A DNA stretch of 64,000 nt from Dicyema japonicum (lineage: Eukaryota; Dicyemida; Rhombozoa; Dicyemidae), in NCBI GenBank assembly GCA_011109175.1, contig RDEW01000006.1:1386133-1450132 (forward strand). Reading direction: 5' to 3'. A program made the translations under genes and the position numbers. Below, piece after piece: positions 10,085 to 21,639 of the stretch. The notes below the pieces were generated by a model that ran no database searches, was not told the origin of the DNA, and saw only the letters and a program-made list of their open reading frames with translations. Numbering within the stretch: the stretch's first letter is position 1; every line of letters begins with the position of its first letter.

Positions 10085-12480
10085 TTTTCTGTGTAGATGT
10101 CGAGGCAGATCCCGGACCAGATCTAGTCATATTACAAATTAACATCAATGATATTCGAACAAAAATTGCCGAACTACAACGCTTTCTCATAAAACACTCA
10201 GTGGATAAATCTCTCTTTCAAGAGACGATACTTAACCTACGGCGACCAACCCCCAACTTTCCGGGAAACTCAGTTTTCGAACGAGACAGAGGTCATAGAA
10301 AGGAAGGAGTCCTTATCACGCTAATCAGAAAGCATATAGTGGCCAGAAATATTTCGGACGAGATCCCGGACCCCTCCCGCCTTGACGCCACACTGGAACA
10401 GCTAACTCTGAGAATACCCTCTCTCCGATTGACAGTTATCAATATGTACATACCCCTCCACCATCATGCCCCAGCGGTTACAGACCCGAACTCAAGAGAA
10501 TTATCAGGTTGGAAAACACACTAATTGGTGGTGACGTAAATGCGAAGAGTTCCCAATGGTATGCTGACCAACAACTGGATCAACGGGGTGCCCTCATATC
10601 CAACACTTTTGACGACTTGATCATTCTCAATAATCTAAACAAACAAACAAGGGCCCCTTCCCGTCGAGGCTAATCCCCTACTTCATCCGACATTTCTTTT
10701 GCCGCTTCTCTCTGCGGCTGTCATTTCATATGATGTTATGTATGACTTACATGAGGATCCCACAAAAACATTAGTTAATGAACACTCCGAAAACCAATGT
10801 GAACTTCTCAAAGGCGATATTGCTTGCCTTCACATATTTTATCGACCTACACCTTCATGCCTTCCGGATAGAGAACTTTGAATTTATCGACGCTGCTGCC
10901 AAATACCTCAACGAGATTATACTTCGAGTTCGCAAAAGATACATTCCGATGGGTCGTTCTCAACGTCCATAACACCCAATTGATGCTGAACCGCGAGATC
11001 TAGTCCAAACAAGAAATAAGCTGTAGAATTTCGAAAGACAATCAGTGGACGTTACTGAAAGGACAAAGAAATCACGCGGAACATCACAAAACACAACAAA
11101 GAACGTTGGGAAGCCTCTCAGAAGAGCTACGAATAATACTTTCCCCACTGTATTATAGAAATCGATAAGGAGGCTCAAGAAGTGCTCTCACATTTAATTG
11201 GACATCGAGAGCCATCCAAATCCCAATGACATTATGAAGTACTATGCGAATATTATCATAAACCATTTTCAAAAGACCTGGATGTTCGTTCTGGCAATGG
11301 TCGAAGGAATAAATGTCCCAACATGACTTTCTTCGACCCTTCAATGGTGCACTCAGTAATCAGGAAAATGAATAACTCGTTGTCCCGCGGTTCAGATGAC
11401 ATCTCCATTCTCGAACTGAAACACCTGGGTCCTTCCGCGACGGCCGCAATAACAAAAATTTTCAACCTCTCAATAAACGAGAACAAGATTCCGTCAATAT
11501 GGAAGAAATCTCTGATCACCCAATCTTGAAAAAAAAAACCACCAAACTGCTTGTCCTCCTACCGCCCGGTATCCATCATCTGCGTTTTATCACGAGTGCT
11601 AGAAAAACTGGTCCATTCATAATTCTAGCATCTTTTATACACAGATTCCGCGAAGGACACTCGACAACAACTCATCTAACAAAACTGGTTCAATTCATTT
11701 CGGACAGCCTGAATACCCCAAATCCACAAGAGAACCGTGCTGGTCTCAGTGGATGTAGAGAAGGCTTTGACTCAGTATCCCGGAAAATCCTTACAGTAAA
11801 AATTTTTATGACGTCGATCCACCTTAAATTCAAGTCATGGTTGGCTAACTTCATTAACGATCGAATGGGCCAAATGGTGGCAAACAAAAATCAAAACCGA
11901 GATACCTTCCAAATGGAGTTCCATAAGGATCACCGTTATCACCATTGCTCTTCAACATGTTCATCAGTGACTTTCCATCCCCAACCACCAAAAACACAAT
12001 TCTTTATCGTATGCGGATGATCTAGTGGTTGCAGTGAAACATCGAAGAATCGAGGCGACACGATCCCTGCAAGATCTACTAAACCTGATTGGTCTTTGGT
12101 TCTTGAAGAACCGTCTGAATATATCACCAGGAAAGTCACATGTAATGACGTTTACCTTAGCACGAAATGAATCACGGGCAACACCACAAATGACATTCTA
12201 TGATTCTCACCTTTCATTAAGAAGACCCTTTCAATCCTTGGAGTCATCCTGGATCCCTAATTCACATTTGCTCATCAAGTGGACCTAGTGACCGCGAGGA
12301 TCCAAAAGAAAATTGGAATTCTCAAGGCTTTCACTCACTCTCCAATATCTTCCCGTCCATTGTTAGAGCTTCTACACAAACAATTTGTTCTACCTAGTAT
12401 CGAGTACGCATGTGCTGCATACATTGTTCCCTAATCAATATCGACACAGAGCAAGCTGGAGGTTATACAAAATCGATGTC
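10085..12480 (+). mobile_element. Family A non-LTR retroelement, decayed copy
   Basis: APE-type endonuclease plus reverse transcriptase, broken by stops and frameshifts. Order: a degenerate 2A-like DVEADPGP (10096-10119), endonuclease start ILQININDIRTKIAEL, the endonuclease motif GGDVNAKS (about 10535), RT entry KMNNSLSRGSDDIS (11368 on) and NLSINENKIPSIWKKSL, RT middle around 11700-11800, the catalytic region around 11930-12020 (reads MRMI where YADD is expected), then NRLNISPGKS (12110). The C-terminal part runs to about 12480 with LLHKQFVLPSIEYACA. The next copy follows directly without a visible 3' hairpin, so this copy is 3' truncated. It is similar in organisation to jockey/CR1-group elements; I do not assign a clade. 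Confidence 0.82.
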
Positions 12481-14534
12481 TCAGAATTCTATTGAGATCG
12501 TCGAAAAAGACGTCCACCTCGTTACTGCGGAGAACACTAAACGTCCCCCAATCATGGAATACCCTACGGAAAGTCATCGGGACTTCCTTAAGATGGAAAA
12601 GTCCCCTGACCATCCCCTCGGATCGTACATCAGACTATATATGGACGCACCCTGGATCAACCAGAATAGTCCAACTGAACATAAATGGAATCAAGAACAA
12701 GATACTCGATCTTCGGACATTTGTGAAAGAAAATCACATCGATCTGTTGCTAATTCAAGAGTCTAAACTTTCTCCAAAGAATTCAACACCAGTATTTCCG
12801 AGATTCACAGTAATTCGCCGTGACAGAATTGGCAAACTTGGTGGGGGTCTTTTCACAGTTATTCGCAACGGCATTCCGTTTGAGGACTTAACTAACAGTG
12901 CCTACACTATGCTTAAAGGATATGGAAATCTCGAGTCAAGAACATCAAAAGATCCTCCCCAGAGAGAAAAGAAGTCTACATAAAACCAGACACTCTGATA
13001 ATATATTACAATCTATCTCCTACAGATGTTTTCAAAAGAACACCAAGTATTCCTGAAAAAGATTGAACCGAAACGCTCCGAGACTGGATCCTATTTACTA
13101 GTCAGGATGTTCGCAGAGCCATATCCAAGCCAACAACTCAGACAACATAACCACATGTGAACTGAAGCACCTAGGCCATAAAACCCTGGAACTATTAGCC
13201 TATATCTTCAACCTATCAATTAACACGAATACAATCCCTTAAATTTGGAAGAAGTCTTTAATCAAACCTATCCGAAAACCCAACAAACCAAAAATAAACC
13301 ATCTTCCTATCGCCCAATATCTATTCTGAGTTTTGTCTCAAGGATCCTTGAAAGGCTTGTTCTTGAAAAAATACAAAATTCAATCTCAATACCTTCTTCC
13401 AGTCACGGATTCCGGGGTAACCACTCGACAGCAACATAACTCACAACACTCACAAAATTCATTGAGGAAGGATTTAGATCCGCAAACCCCATCAGAGGAC
13501 AGTATTTATATCCGTGGATATCACAAAAGCGTTCGACTCAGTCCCTAGGAAACTCTAACAAAGAAAATATTGAAACCAACATCCATCCTGAAACTTTGGC
13601 TTGGAAACTTCTTAAATGGAAGACGAACACAAGTACTCTGTAACAACATCAAATCAAGATCTCGCTATTTCCAAATGGAGTCCCTCAAGGCTCCCACTAT
13701 CACCCCACTCTTCAATCTCTACATAAACGACATGCCACAAACCTGTAATGAAAACTGTCTAATCCTCTCCTATGCCGACGATATCATTCTTGCCTCCAAA
13801 CAGAAACATTCAATCAGCGACTCAGTTGCTCAACAAATGCTTGACAAGCTGTAACTATGGCTCTTGAAGCGGAGACTCGGCACATCAGCAACAAAGTCCT
13901 TGTCACTGTTTACCACTACAAAGACAGCTCTGTATCGAACCAAAAATCTTTATGAAGAACGAAGCTATTCCTATTAACAAAACACCGAAGATTCTGGTAG
14001 TAACCTTCGATCAGGGACTCACCTTTATCCGACATGTTGAAAACAAAGTAACTTCTGCTCTGAAGAAAATGATAATTTTAAAAGTGCACTCAAAAACACT
14101 TAGAGACCAAACTGGTGGCCTTGCCACGATTTATGAACAATTTATCCGACCAACGATGACGTATGCAAGTCCTTCATGGGCAATGCAGATCTCACATCCT
14201 CCTCATTGAAACTATCCGCAATCGAGGAGACCGCAATAAGGATAATTTGACCAGAACAAATCCAGCCCATTGAAAATCTCTTAATCGAATTACAACGAAA
14301 ACTCTTAATGGAGGCTAGTTTACAGAGCTGCCCTCTATTCCATACACTATAGAAATATCTACAATCATACAGAAATTTTGAGCCGATGCCATGTCCGATG
14401 AGAAGAGCTGTTCAGGATTCTCGACTCCGCCGGACTCGTCCTCTCCTTTGTCGGTCTGGGATCACTTAGTTAGATGAGAACTTTTATTTCTTTCTCTTTG
14501 ACCCAGTGATCCTGGGGGTAATAATAATAATAAT
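12480..14534 (+). mobile_element. Family A non-LTR retroelement, second tandem copy
   Basis: Endonuclease start RIVQLNINGIKNKILDL with LLLIQESK, then a large internal loss before the RT (NLSINTNTIP, KPSSYRPISILSFVSRILE, about 13210-13370). The catalytic box SYADDIILASK (13770) is intact. The C-terminal region KILVVTFDQGLTF ... TMTYASPSWAM follows. The 3' end carries the family hairpin (14457-14513) and a (TAA)n tail at about 14519-14534. The first endonuclease exon is in frame with upstream family A C-terminal sequence, producing a fused frame at 12492-12983. Several stops make it inactive. Confidence 0.85.
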
Positions 14535-14689
14535 GGTTGTTTTTTGAAAATTTCTCAGATTGATGTGATAGATTTTCTTCTAGATCTCCAGATGGCCATC
14601 AGATAGAAATGTGGAGCGTGTTGATTCGGTTGTGTAAGTAATGGGGATACTGTCATGAACAAGTATAACTAGGGAAATTTTTATGGCAA

Positions 14690-15420
14690 CTAAAATCTAT
14701 AAATAGCATTTTATTGTATCTATAAGTTAGTTAAAAGCTCCTTTGCGTAGCCCTAAAAGGGTTTCGCTTGAACCATGCTTTACAGCCATCCTCGCCCACG
14801 CCATCTTGTTTCTGCCCCTCATTCGAACATCATCCAGATCGTCTGCTGTCACCAATTTACGACCAATTGTTTCGTAATCATTTTTTAAGCAAGTTGAAAG
14901 TGTATTTCTTGGTCTGCCTCAGAATCTGTGACTTCCGGCGCAGTAGAAATATTTTTCTATTATTCTGTTACACGGCGTAGTGGGGTCCAGTCAAAGAATA
15001 TGTCCAAATAGTTGCCATCTTGATAGAATAACGTCCATGCTAATTGGTGTAGATTTACATAGAGCATATACATGTAATTTCTCGTTTGAGATCTTTCTCA
15101 GGGTTAGGTTTGTGGATCGGAATTAAGACTCCATGTCCTAATGGAAGTGACCAGTGAAGTTCCATCGTCTCGTTTAATATATCCGCAATTATATTACCAA
15201 CAATAACTGGAGCATGTTTTAGTAACTACCCCGGGATGCCATCATAGCCAGCTAACGATTGCCTTTTAGCTGTATGAATGCATTTGTTACTTTTTTTATT
15301 GTAATTTTGTTGTTAAGAGGTCTTGGATTTCCAATAAATTTAGGTATATTCACCCCCAACATAATTAAACTGTGCCTCGAAGTGTTTGGCAATATGGTTT
15401 GTTTTATCCTCTAAGTTTTA
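14690..15420 (-). mobile_element. Family B (RTE-like) retroelement fragment
   Basis: Read on this strand: LAGYDGIPG and LPLGHGVLIPIHKPN from the start of an RT domain, a jump over the RT core, then the C-terminal signature RWQLFGHILRLD, GRPRNTL and MAWARMAVKHGS. The RWxLFGHxLR motif followed by GRPR is characteristic of RTE-type elements. The internal deletion and stops show a dead copy. The part near 15420-15640 is uninformative. Confidence 0.72.
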
Positions 15421-15644
15421 TAAATAATGACCCGCGTTGTCGCAGATTTTCAGCGGCTTTTTCGCAGTTCCTTTGTAAGTAATTTAACAGCAGAAAACAT
15501 TCGTCTTCCATACTGACAGTTTTCAATTTCAGTCGCCTTATCGTCCAAATATTTGGTTATTCGATCGTTTTCTTATCAAATCCTGATCCTTCACGTGTGG
15601 TCTTGTGGTGTTTAATTGTATCATCATAGAGCGTCGTTTATATA

Positions 15645-16750
15645 ATGGACAAACACATATATACCCAAAAGACTACATGCTCTTCGTGCGGTTATGCTAA
15701 TGCACGCAAATATGGACTTTACTGCTCGTCTTGCTGTGACTTTTTCCACCTCGGATGCATAAAGATGTCTCAGCGGGCTGCATGCTCGCTCTGCCTGTGG
15801 AACTGCAGTGTCTGTATGGGCACTGGTCGGAAAGCCCAGAGGATCATTCCAAGCGAGCACATCGAACCGAATGAGCCTTCAGACTTCAATGATATAGACA
15901 ACCTCTTACTCTTCTTGTCGGATCTAGGGAAAGCCAGGAAGATCCCAATCAGGATCCTAAGACCCGTCCGGATCCCCTCTGCAATTGACGATGTTCTCAC
16001 GTCCGACGACTAGGAGGCCTGGCTAAAACTCCTCAGTTTCGCTCCGATGGCACTTGGAAATTCATTTATCGACTCAAAAGGAGATCAACGCAACACAGGA
16101 GAAAGTACGACACTTGGGAACTCCCGTTCCTCAAAAATGAAGAACATCCAGGTTTTCTATGTGCATTCTCTCACCAAGACGAAAGTCATGAAACCTAAAC
16201 ATCCTGATTCCAATCCTCCGGTTTTTTTGAATGGCCCGGACAAACTTGGAGAGAGTAAATTTTGTACTATTTGAAGGTGACGTCCGAGCGTCGTTGCTGT
16301 CATGGCTGCGACGCCTGAGGTGCTTGAACTACTCAGACGAAAACATAAGATTACCGTCCATTCGTCATTCGTGCATCCGGGAAATTTGACGACCGTCACC
16401 GAAGGCGAAGTGCGGCGCGGCATTTTGTCGTTTGCGGCGAGTAGCAGTGGAAGTCTCAATGGCTTGCGGCCAAGTCACACAACAAGTCACACCGAGTTCA
16501 ACAAGAAGACCCACTTGGTCCACTACTCTTCGCTCTGGCCATCGATGAAATTTTCCGCTCTATCAACACACAACTAAACCTCTGGTATATGATGACGCGC
16601 CACGATTGGAGGGCGCGAGAAAAGTTCATAACGTTTTGTCACATGTCGTGCCGGAACTACGAAACCTCGGACTTGAGATAAATATAAAGAAATCGAAGCT
16701 AATAAATATCACATACTCGGAGAGTGATTTTATTAACGTGGTCGAGTCTT
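15645..16750 (+). mobile_element. Family C retroelement, PHD-like finger and RT fragments
   Basis: Begins with an open frame of 122 residues holding a PHD-like finger: CSSC, CSSCCDFFHLGC and CSLCLWNCSVC provide the paired cysteines and histidine. A linker (RKIPIRILRPVRIP) follows, then in shifted frames LKLLSFAPMALG, a region of repetitive linker, and RT entry SFAASSSGSLNGLRPS (16425 on). The middle of the RT is deleted; EINIKKSKLI (about 16680) is the region after the catalytic box. The copy ends abruptly at about 16750, where the 54-bp minisatellite begins. Confidence 0.75.
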
Positions 16751-16754
16751 TCAA

Positions 16755-17090
16755 CTCCTATTATGTCGATTATCATGATGGTTTCGTTCTGGTTGTGTTC
16801 ATTGTTCCCTATTATGGTGATTATCATGATGGTTTCGATCTTGGTTATGTGCTCATTGTTATCCCTATTATTTCGACTGTCATGATGGTTTCTGTGATGA
16901 CGATGATTATATGAGTTGCGACGAATAGCTCAGATAATAGTACGATTCCTTTAATTAATAATTTTTAAAAACCAATTAATCCAATCATTTTATGAATTAC
17001 CGAATGTTTTTAACATTTTATTATGAATTTATGGTTAACCATCAAATATATTTAATTTATATTAAATAATAATACATATAAACTTGAAAT
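16755..17090. repeat. Inverted copy of minisatellite plus AT-rich flank (partner 42890-43250)
   Basis: About two to three copies of the 54-bp unit seen at 43106-43540, in opposite orientation, then an AT-rich flank containing TTATGGTTAACCATCAAAT and an ATTACCGAATG string that also occurs inverted at 42950-43010. Repeat array and flank moved or were duplicated together. Confidence 0.75.
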
Positions 17091-17094
17091 CGAT

Positions 17095-17790
17095 TTCCGC
17101 AAAAATTTGAGGCGTCTCCCTGATTGGAAAACGACCGGGGTAGATTAAATTTGTAATTCTTTATCAAAATATGCACTTCAATGCACGAGTCTTATGTGTG
17201 TGTATTACAGAAAAGCGTCACTAACCCGGAAACGATTCCTGATTGGGCCTGCAGTGAGACAACTTATTTGTTCCCAAAGCTGGACAAGGTTCAATAAACC
17301 TGATATTTTTGTCCACGACAGTGAAGAATGAAATTCTACTTCTCAAGGATTATTGAAGTAACTGAAGTAGATAAGTTTCATAAGTACGATTTATGGCTGG
17401 AGAGCTCAAGCTACTTTATGGTGTTCCAGTCAAAGTCATATCTATTGTTCTAATCTGGGACGGTGTCGTTTCGTAGACTCATAAATCTCACTTGGGAGCC
17501 ATCGCAATCGATGCACCAACCAGAACATACATCAAATCCATTGTCTTCAAAAAGACGTTGGAGATCATGTTGGTAGAGTATAAGTACGGGGTGCACAATA
17601 TCGAAGAAAAGTTGGTTACAGAGACCAAACTACACCTGGTGGAGTTAGCGGTTCAATGACAGTCCAGGTAACCTGAGTGAAGTGGAAAATAATTGGATTC
17701 AAATCGACGACACCTCTTCTAAGTGGAGAAAAGTTTAGAAGCGAGTAGAAAAGTTTGATTTAATTGTGTTTCCCGTAAAAATAAAACTCA
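17095..17790 (+). mobile_element. Family D retroelement, internally deleted
   Basis: 17100-17285 matches the start of the family D reverse transcriptase, inverted at the end of this window (PDWKTT, then ETIPDW and a PKLDK-like end). It then jumps to a C-terminal part, 17380-17790, encoding in broken frames GELKLLYGVPVKVISIVL and TLEIMLVEYKYGV, the segment after the nuclease box. The last part is a direct repeat of 39590-40000. The RT core, CCHC finger and nuclease are missing. Confidence 0.7.
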
Positions 17791-17827
17791 AAGTTAACTG
17801 AGACCAATTATTAAAAATTAACCAAAG

Positions 17828-18200
17828 TGATGATTAACTATTATTTTAATTCGTTTTGAATTTTTTAGTCGTTGTGAATGAACTATCTTAATAGATCCAC
17901 TATCTTCGACTTTGACAAAATTGTTAGACAATTTCTCGACAACAGTGACCGGATCCCCATACGGATGTTCAAATTTTTTAATCGAAGAGAAGGATTCGTC
18001 CCATAATCTTTTTGTAACAAACCTTTAAGTAATTAAAATTAGAATAAAATATCTCCAACATTTAACTCATATTTTGATCGATGCACCCCCATCTTGCTAT
18101 TCATTCTATTATTCATTATTCTAGAAGACTGCAAATATACCCTATCAAAGTTATTCGGTAACTCATCATTTTTACTAATAAATAGGGCATAATTATTTTG
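17828..18200 (-). mobile_element. Ty3/Gypsy-like integrase C-terminal fragment
   Basis: On this strand: RVYLQSSRIMNNRMNS, KYELNVGDIL, then after a short AT-rich gap (possibly a 20-odd nt intron or a gap) KRLWDESFSSIKKFEHPYG, DPVTVVEKLSNNFVKVED and IVHSQRLKN before a stop. The order N-D/N-R ... GDxV ... then a small beta domain ending in H-x-x-R-L-K is the usual tail of LTR-retrotransposon integrases. No LTR or upstream polyprotein is visible nearby, so it is a solitary remnant. Confidence 0.55.
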
Positions 18201-18889
18201 ATTATTTTTATAATTTTGTTGATATTTTTACATTTCTTTTTAAATTACATATTATAAATTGTTTTTTGTTGTTGTGTACTAGCAGTTTTCATTTAATTGC
18301 AGGTTTGTATTTCTCAGTTATTAAAAATATTAGAACTCGGGAATAGAAAAGGAAAGAATTTCAAAAGCAATTTCTACAAACTAATACATGTTTACAATAA
18401 AACCTAAAGAAGATTTAGTTTTGCAGTAAAATCATCCAACAATACTAAACCGATCTACATCTTAATGGAAAAAGACATTAGACTGAATGCTAAAGTATAG
18501 AGACCACTGTATGCGATTTCCCACTTATTCCTCCAATTGTCTCAACAACAATGAGATTAAATTACCTCCAAATGTTATTATCACAAGATGAGAGAGTTTA
18601 TTAGGCGCGCATTTTATTATTCCGAAATTCTTTTCAATAAAAGACAGAGAACAATTTTAAAGACGATGGGATTATTGTTGCGAATGTGAAGCAATCAATA
18701 ATGAATAAAAATTTAGATGACGAACTCAAAGAAATTACGAATATCAATGGCTAAAATCTAATTTGGAAAAAATTGCAAAACTCACGGTATTCAATCGAAG
18801 TGGTTGAAGTGGTGACGTGCCTCTTCTGCACAAGATGTCTTCATGCATTCAATCTTCCCTGTTCTCTATTGGAGATGATCTGAGGGCTG
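18200..18889. other. AT-rich, no gene recognised
   Basis: Mostly A/T-rich sequence with no open frame or repeat I can assign. The last part (18750-18889) may be the lead-in to the hAT fragment that follows. Confidence 0.4.
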
Positions 18890-19144
18890 TTGAGAGAAGC
18901 AGGGGAGGATGGAAATGACTTACAACGCGTATCCAGAGATGCATGCCAAAGTGGAATCTCAAATTATAATAATTCAATCGAAGTAAGTTATGCAGATTTT
19001 GAAAAGATCAGTTCTATTTCTGAAGTTGCTAAAGTGACTAACAAATCAATAAACCCAATGGCAAATTACAAACTTCTAAAACGTTCCGTTGCTTCAATCG
19101 CAGTGGAACAATCTTTCTCTCGATTGACAAAAACAGAGGTCTAA
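18890..19144 (+). pseudogene. hAT-like transposase fragment
   Basis: An 84-residue open frame ends with SVASIAVEQSFSRLTKTEV, which resembles the hAT dimerisation motif (S-V-A-S-x-E-R-S-F-S-x-L-K). The key E-R-S-F appears as E-Q-S-F. The usual downstream LSxLALxxIE helix is missing because of the stop. Upstream residues are unremarkable. I see no terminal inverted repeats around it. Confidence 0.45.
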
Positions 19145-20115
19145 AGATAGAAATTTCAATGAAAACAATGTTGAAAAATATTTTATGCTAAATTATAATT
19201 TCTCTAACAATTTGTAGTTTTATTAATTTACATATAAATTGTCCTAAAATGATTTGAGAATAATTTAAAGCCCAGATTAAGTATTTGTGATATTTTGTTA
19301 AAAGTTAAAAATACAAAATAATTTGAAAAATAATAAAATTGTCCTTTTTTTTCTTAAGATGTCCTTATTGTACTTTTTTGTTTTTAAAATGTCATATTAT
19401 TACAATCATTTTTGATGTATTGTTTATTTCACAAATCTTTCTTTTCTGAGCAATAGAATTTTCAGTCCTCTTTCTAACCATGTGGTACTGTTAAATATTA
19501 ATTTCATTTATTGATATTAAGACTAGCTATTATTTTTTTAGGTGTTCTTTGTCAAATATGTTTAAGACGTTTATTTTAGATCAGGTAAACCTCCAAAATC
19601 AGTGATGGAAGCATTACTACTCCTCGGCGGAGGGTTGATAAATAGGCTTTGAGAGGCCTAATGTACTGATAAGTCTATGAAAATCAGAAATCACCCTAAC
19701 CTAGATGCAGTGCACAGAAGAATGTATTTCTTTTCATGTGCCTCGCGGAATAGATCAGTGAAGATCGAAGCTACCCAGAAAAGGGAGTTCTGAGTTCCAA
19801 TGTCTGGATGACATTCAAGAGGATACATCTATTCATTACACTTGGAGACAATTTCGTTCCCTGCCGACGAATTATGGTATCGACCTCAGCCTCCCGGACA
19901 ATATCCTCTTAAATGAAGGTTCTGCTGGAAGGGGTAAGGAAAAAGCAATTAATTAGTTTTACCCTTAGTGTTTAGAATAATTTAATATAACAAACCTCTT
20001 CCGCTTGGTCTACGACTAACATTATAAGACTTATTAAATGTAAAAAGCGTAACAAAATATGCAAAAACAAATCAAAAATAAACCAAAATTTAATAGAAAA
20101 CACCAAATCAACAAA
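19145..20115. other. Intergenic with weak retroelement similarity
   Basis: 19150-19560 is AT-rich and featureless. A short string at about 19603-19640 (GGAAGCATTACTACTCCTCG) resembles 8355-8385 in the family D fragment. The remainder to 20000 may be unclassified family D or related debris. No gene is supported. Confidence 0.35.
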
Positions 20116-20646
20116 TCAAGATATTAGTGAGGAGGCATTGGAGGAGTTGCTAAACATTAGAGAACCACAATTACTATCTAAATGTTGGAGGGAGAACCTT
20201 GTTCCTGATGTAGTAACGGGCCAGTCTGTGAATTTTGCTTTCGGTCAATAAAAGGTGATATTTGCTGCATTTATCCGTCCTGTTCTTGTTTAGGTGATCT
20301 ATTACACGGATAGACTTGCTTATTAAATGGTAGAGATCCTCGGGGAGCAAAGGAGCCATTCCATTCTTCTTAAGGATTCTAAGAACCTTGTTACTGGCAC
20401 AACGAGAAATGTTAGGAACTCCATACACGTCCCTTAGGATGACTCCTGAAGTTTAAGGCTCAATAATACCAATTTGGGAAGGTCTCATCCCTTTCTTAGC
20501 AAGACGGACAATTGTAATCTCAATTTCAGTAGGAGTCATCTTTAACCACTTCGGGATTGACTTTTGGACAGGTTGAACTGACCTGGATATACCTTTTCTA
20601 AATATATTTAAGATTATTATTACCCTCTTCCATACATACGACCCAT
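20116..20646 (-). CDS. RPS13: 40S ribosomal protein S13 (uS15)
   Basis: Small-subunit ribosomal protein. ATG 20644-20646 starts MGRMYGRGKGIS; after joining exons the protein is 151 residues, exactly the usual length. Matches run throughout: PKWLKMTPTEIE, KKGMRPSQIGVILRD, NKVLRILKKNG, PEDLYHLI, SKIHRLARYY, LPPTFRY and a C-terminus NSSNASSLIS. Three GT-AG introns at 20598-20623 (26 nt), 20446-20469 (24 nt) and 20150-20174 (25 nt) restore one open frame. In other animals this gene often carries snoRN genes in introns; introns this short cannot hold them. Flanked by a SINE 74 bp upstream. Confidence 0.96.
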
Positions 20647-20719
20647 CTTGTAGCAAAAACGTGATTTTTATTTAAATTTTTAATTATTTAATTTTATTTA
20701 ATAATTAAAAGTAATTTTT

Positions 20720-20912
20720 AATAGCTTAGTGGCATAGTAATTAGGTGTCGGGCTAAAGTGGCTTAGGCTACGGGTTCGATTCTTGCTGCTGTTCACTTGG
20801 TGGAAGGTTCCACGCATCTAAGATGCTAAAAGGGATTAACGAGTAACTCCGTCATCAGTGGATACTCACTGCGGAACTGGATTGTCTAGAAAGGACCCAC
20901 ACACAAGAAAAA
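20720..20912 (+). mobile_element. tRNA-headed SINE, copy 1
   Basis: A tRNA-like head with an A-box-like TTAGTGGCATAGTAATTAGG and a B-box-like GGGTTCGATTC (about 20770) is followed by a body shared with 25362-25520: GGAAGGTTCCACGCATCT, then CCGTCATCAGTG and ACTGCGGAAC. Two scattered copies with the same head-body order indicate a Pol III SINE. No long A tail, but AAGAAAAAAGAA closes the unit. Confidence 0.72.
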
Positions 20913-20934
20913 AGAAGTGAAGATCATTCCTTGG

Positions 20935-21045
20935 TTCTACGATTAGTTAAAATTAACTGTTTTTTACTTAAATAAAGTGTGTCCTGCCTATGCGGAGCTA
21001 TAAATATTGTGGCTCTCGTGAAAAGTCTGTTATTATTATAAGCTT
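20935..21045. repeat. Dispersed repeat, inverted partner at 34745-34845
   Basis: About 100 bp nearly identical, in opposite orientation, to 34745-34845. Shared strings include ACGATTAGTTAAAATTAACT and CCTGCCTATGCGGAGC. It is non-coding. At the other site it directly abuts a family C RT fragment. The high identity suggests a recent copy of an unclassified short element or an element end. Confidence 0.75.
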
Positions 21046-21099
21046 CTCAATAAATTGTGATGCCCAAGGAGACCTAAATTCCTAATACGTTTGCTTTAT

Positions 21100-21500
21100 A
21101 ACAACATAGAATCTTATTAGCTATAATTCTATTCCTGCCGCGTTTGTCTGATACTCGATATTAGTTTCTCCTATTTGATGCCAGACTCCGCAGACTGCTG
21201 AGGTCATTTAGTGCCCCGTTTGCTGGTCTCAAATCTCCATTAAGGACTTCGGGAATCGTTATACGTGGACGGCCTCTGAACTTTTTCCAAATGTTTCAAA
21301 TACTTCTCCCATGGTGATGTTTGCTGGCGTTCTATTTTTGGAATGTGACCAAACAGTTTCCAGTGAACATTCACTATCGGGTGCTCAGAGGTCCATCTTT
21401 TGTACAATACTTCACTCCTTACACGCATTGGCCACTTCAATCCCAAGAAAGATCGAAATTGATTCCTATGAAAGGAGTCGAGCATAATTCACAAATTAAT
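21100..21500 (-). mobile_element. Family B (RTE-like) C-terminal fragment
   Basis: On this strand MLDSFHRNQFRSFLGLKWP is the conserved segment after the RT domain in RTE-type elements, followed by RSEVLYKRW and HWKLFGHIPKIE. The next part decays toward 21150. No RT core remains. Confidence 0.72.
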
Positions 21501-21639
21501 ATTAAATTTAAAAATTAACGTTAATAAAGTGTAACTTTATCCGATGAAAAGTTTGTAAAGTCCAAAATGTTATCAATATTTTTCATACCAATGTGGATAT
21601 ATCAAATCGTGTCGCATCTAAAAAATCTGGCCAAATAGA

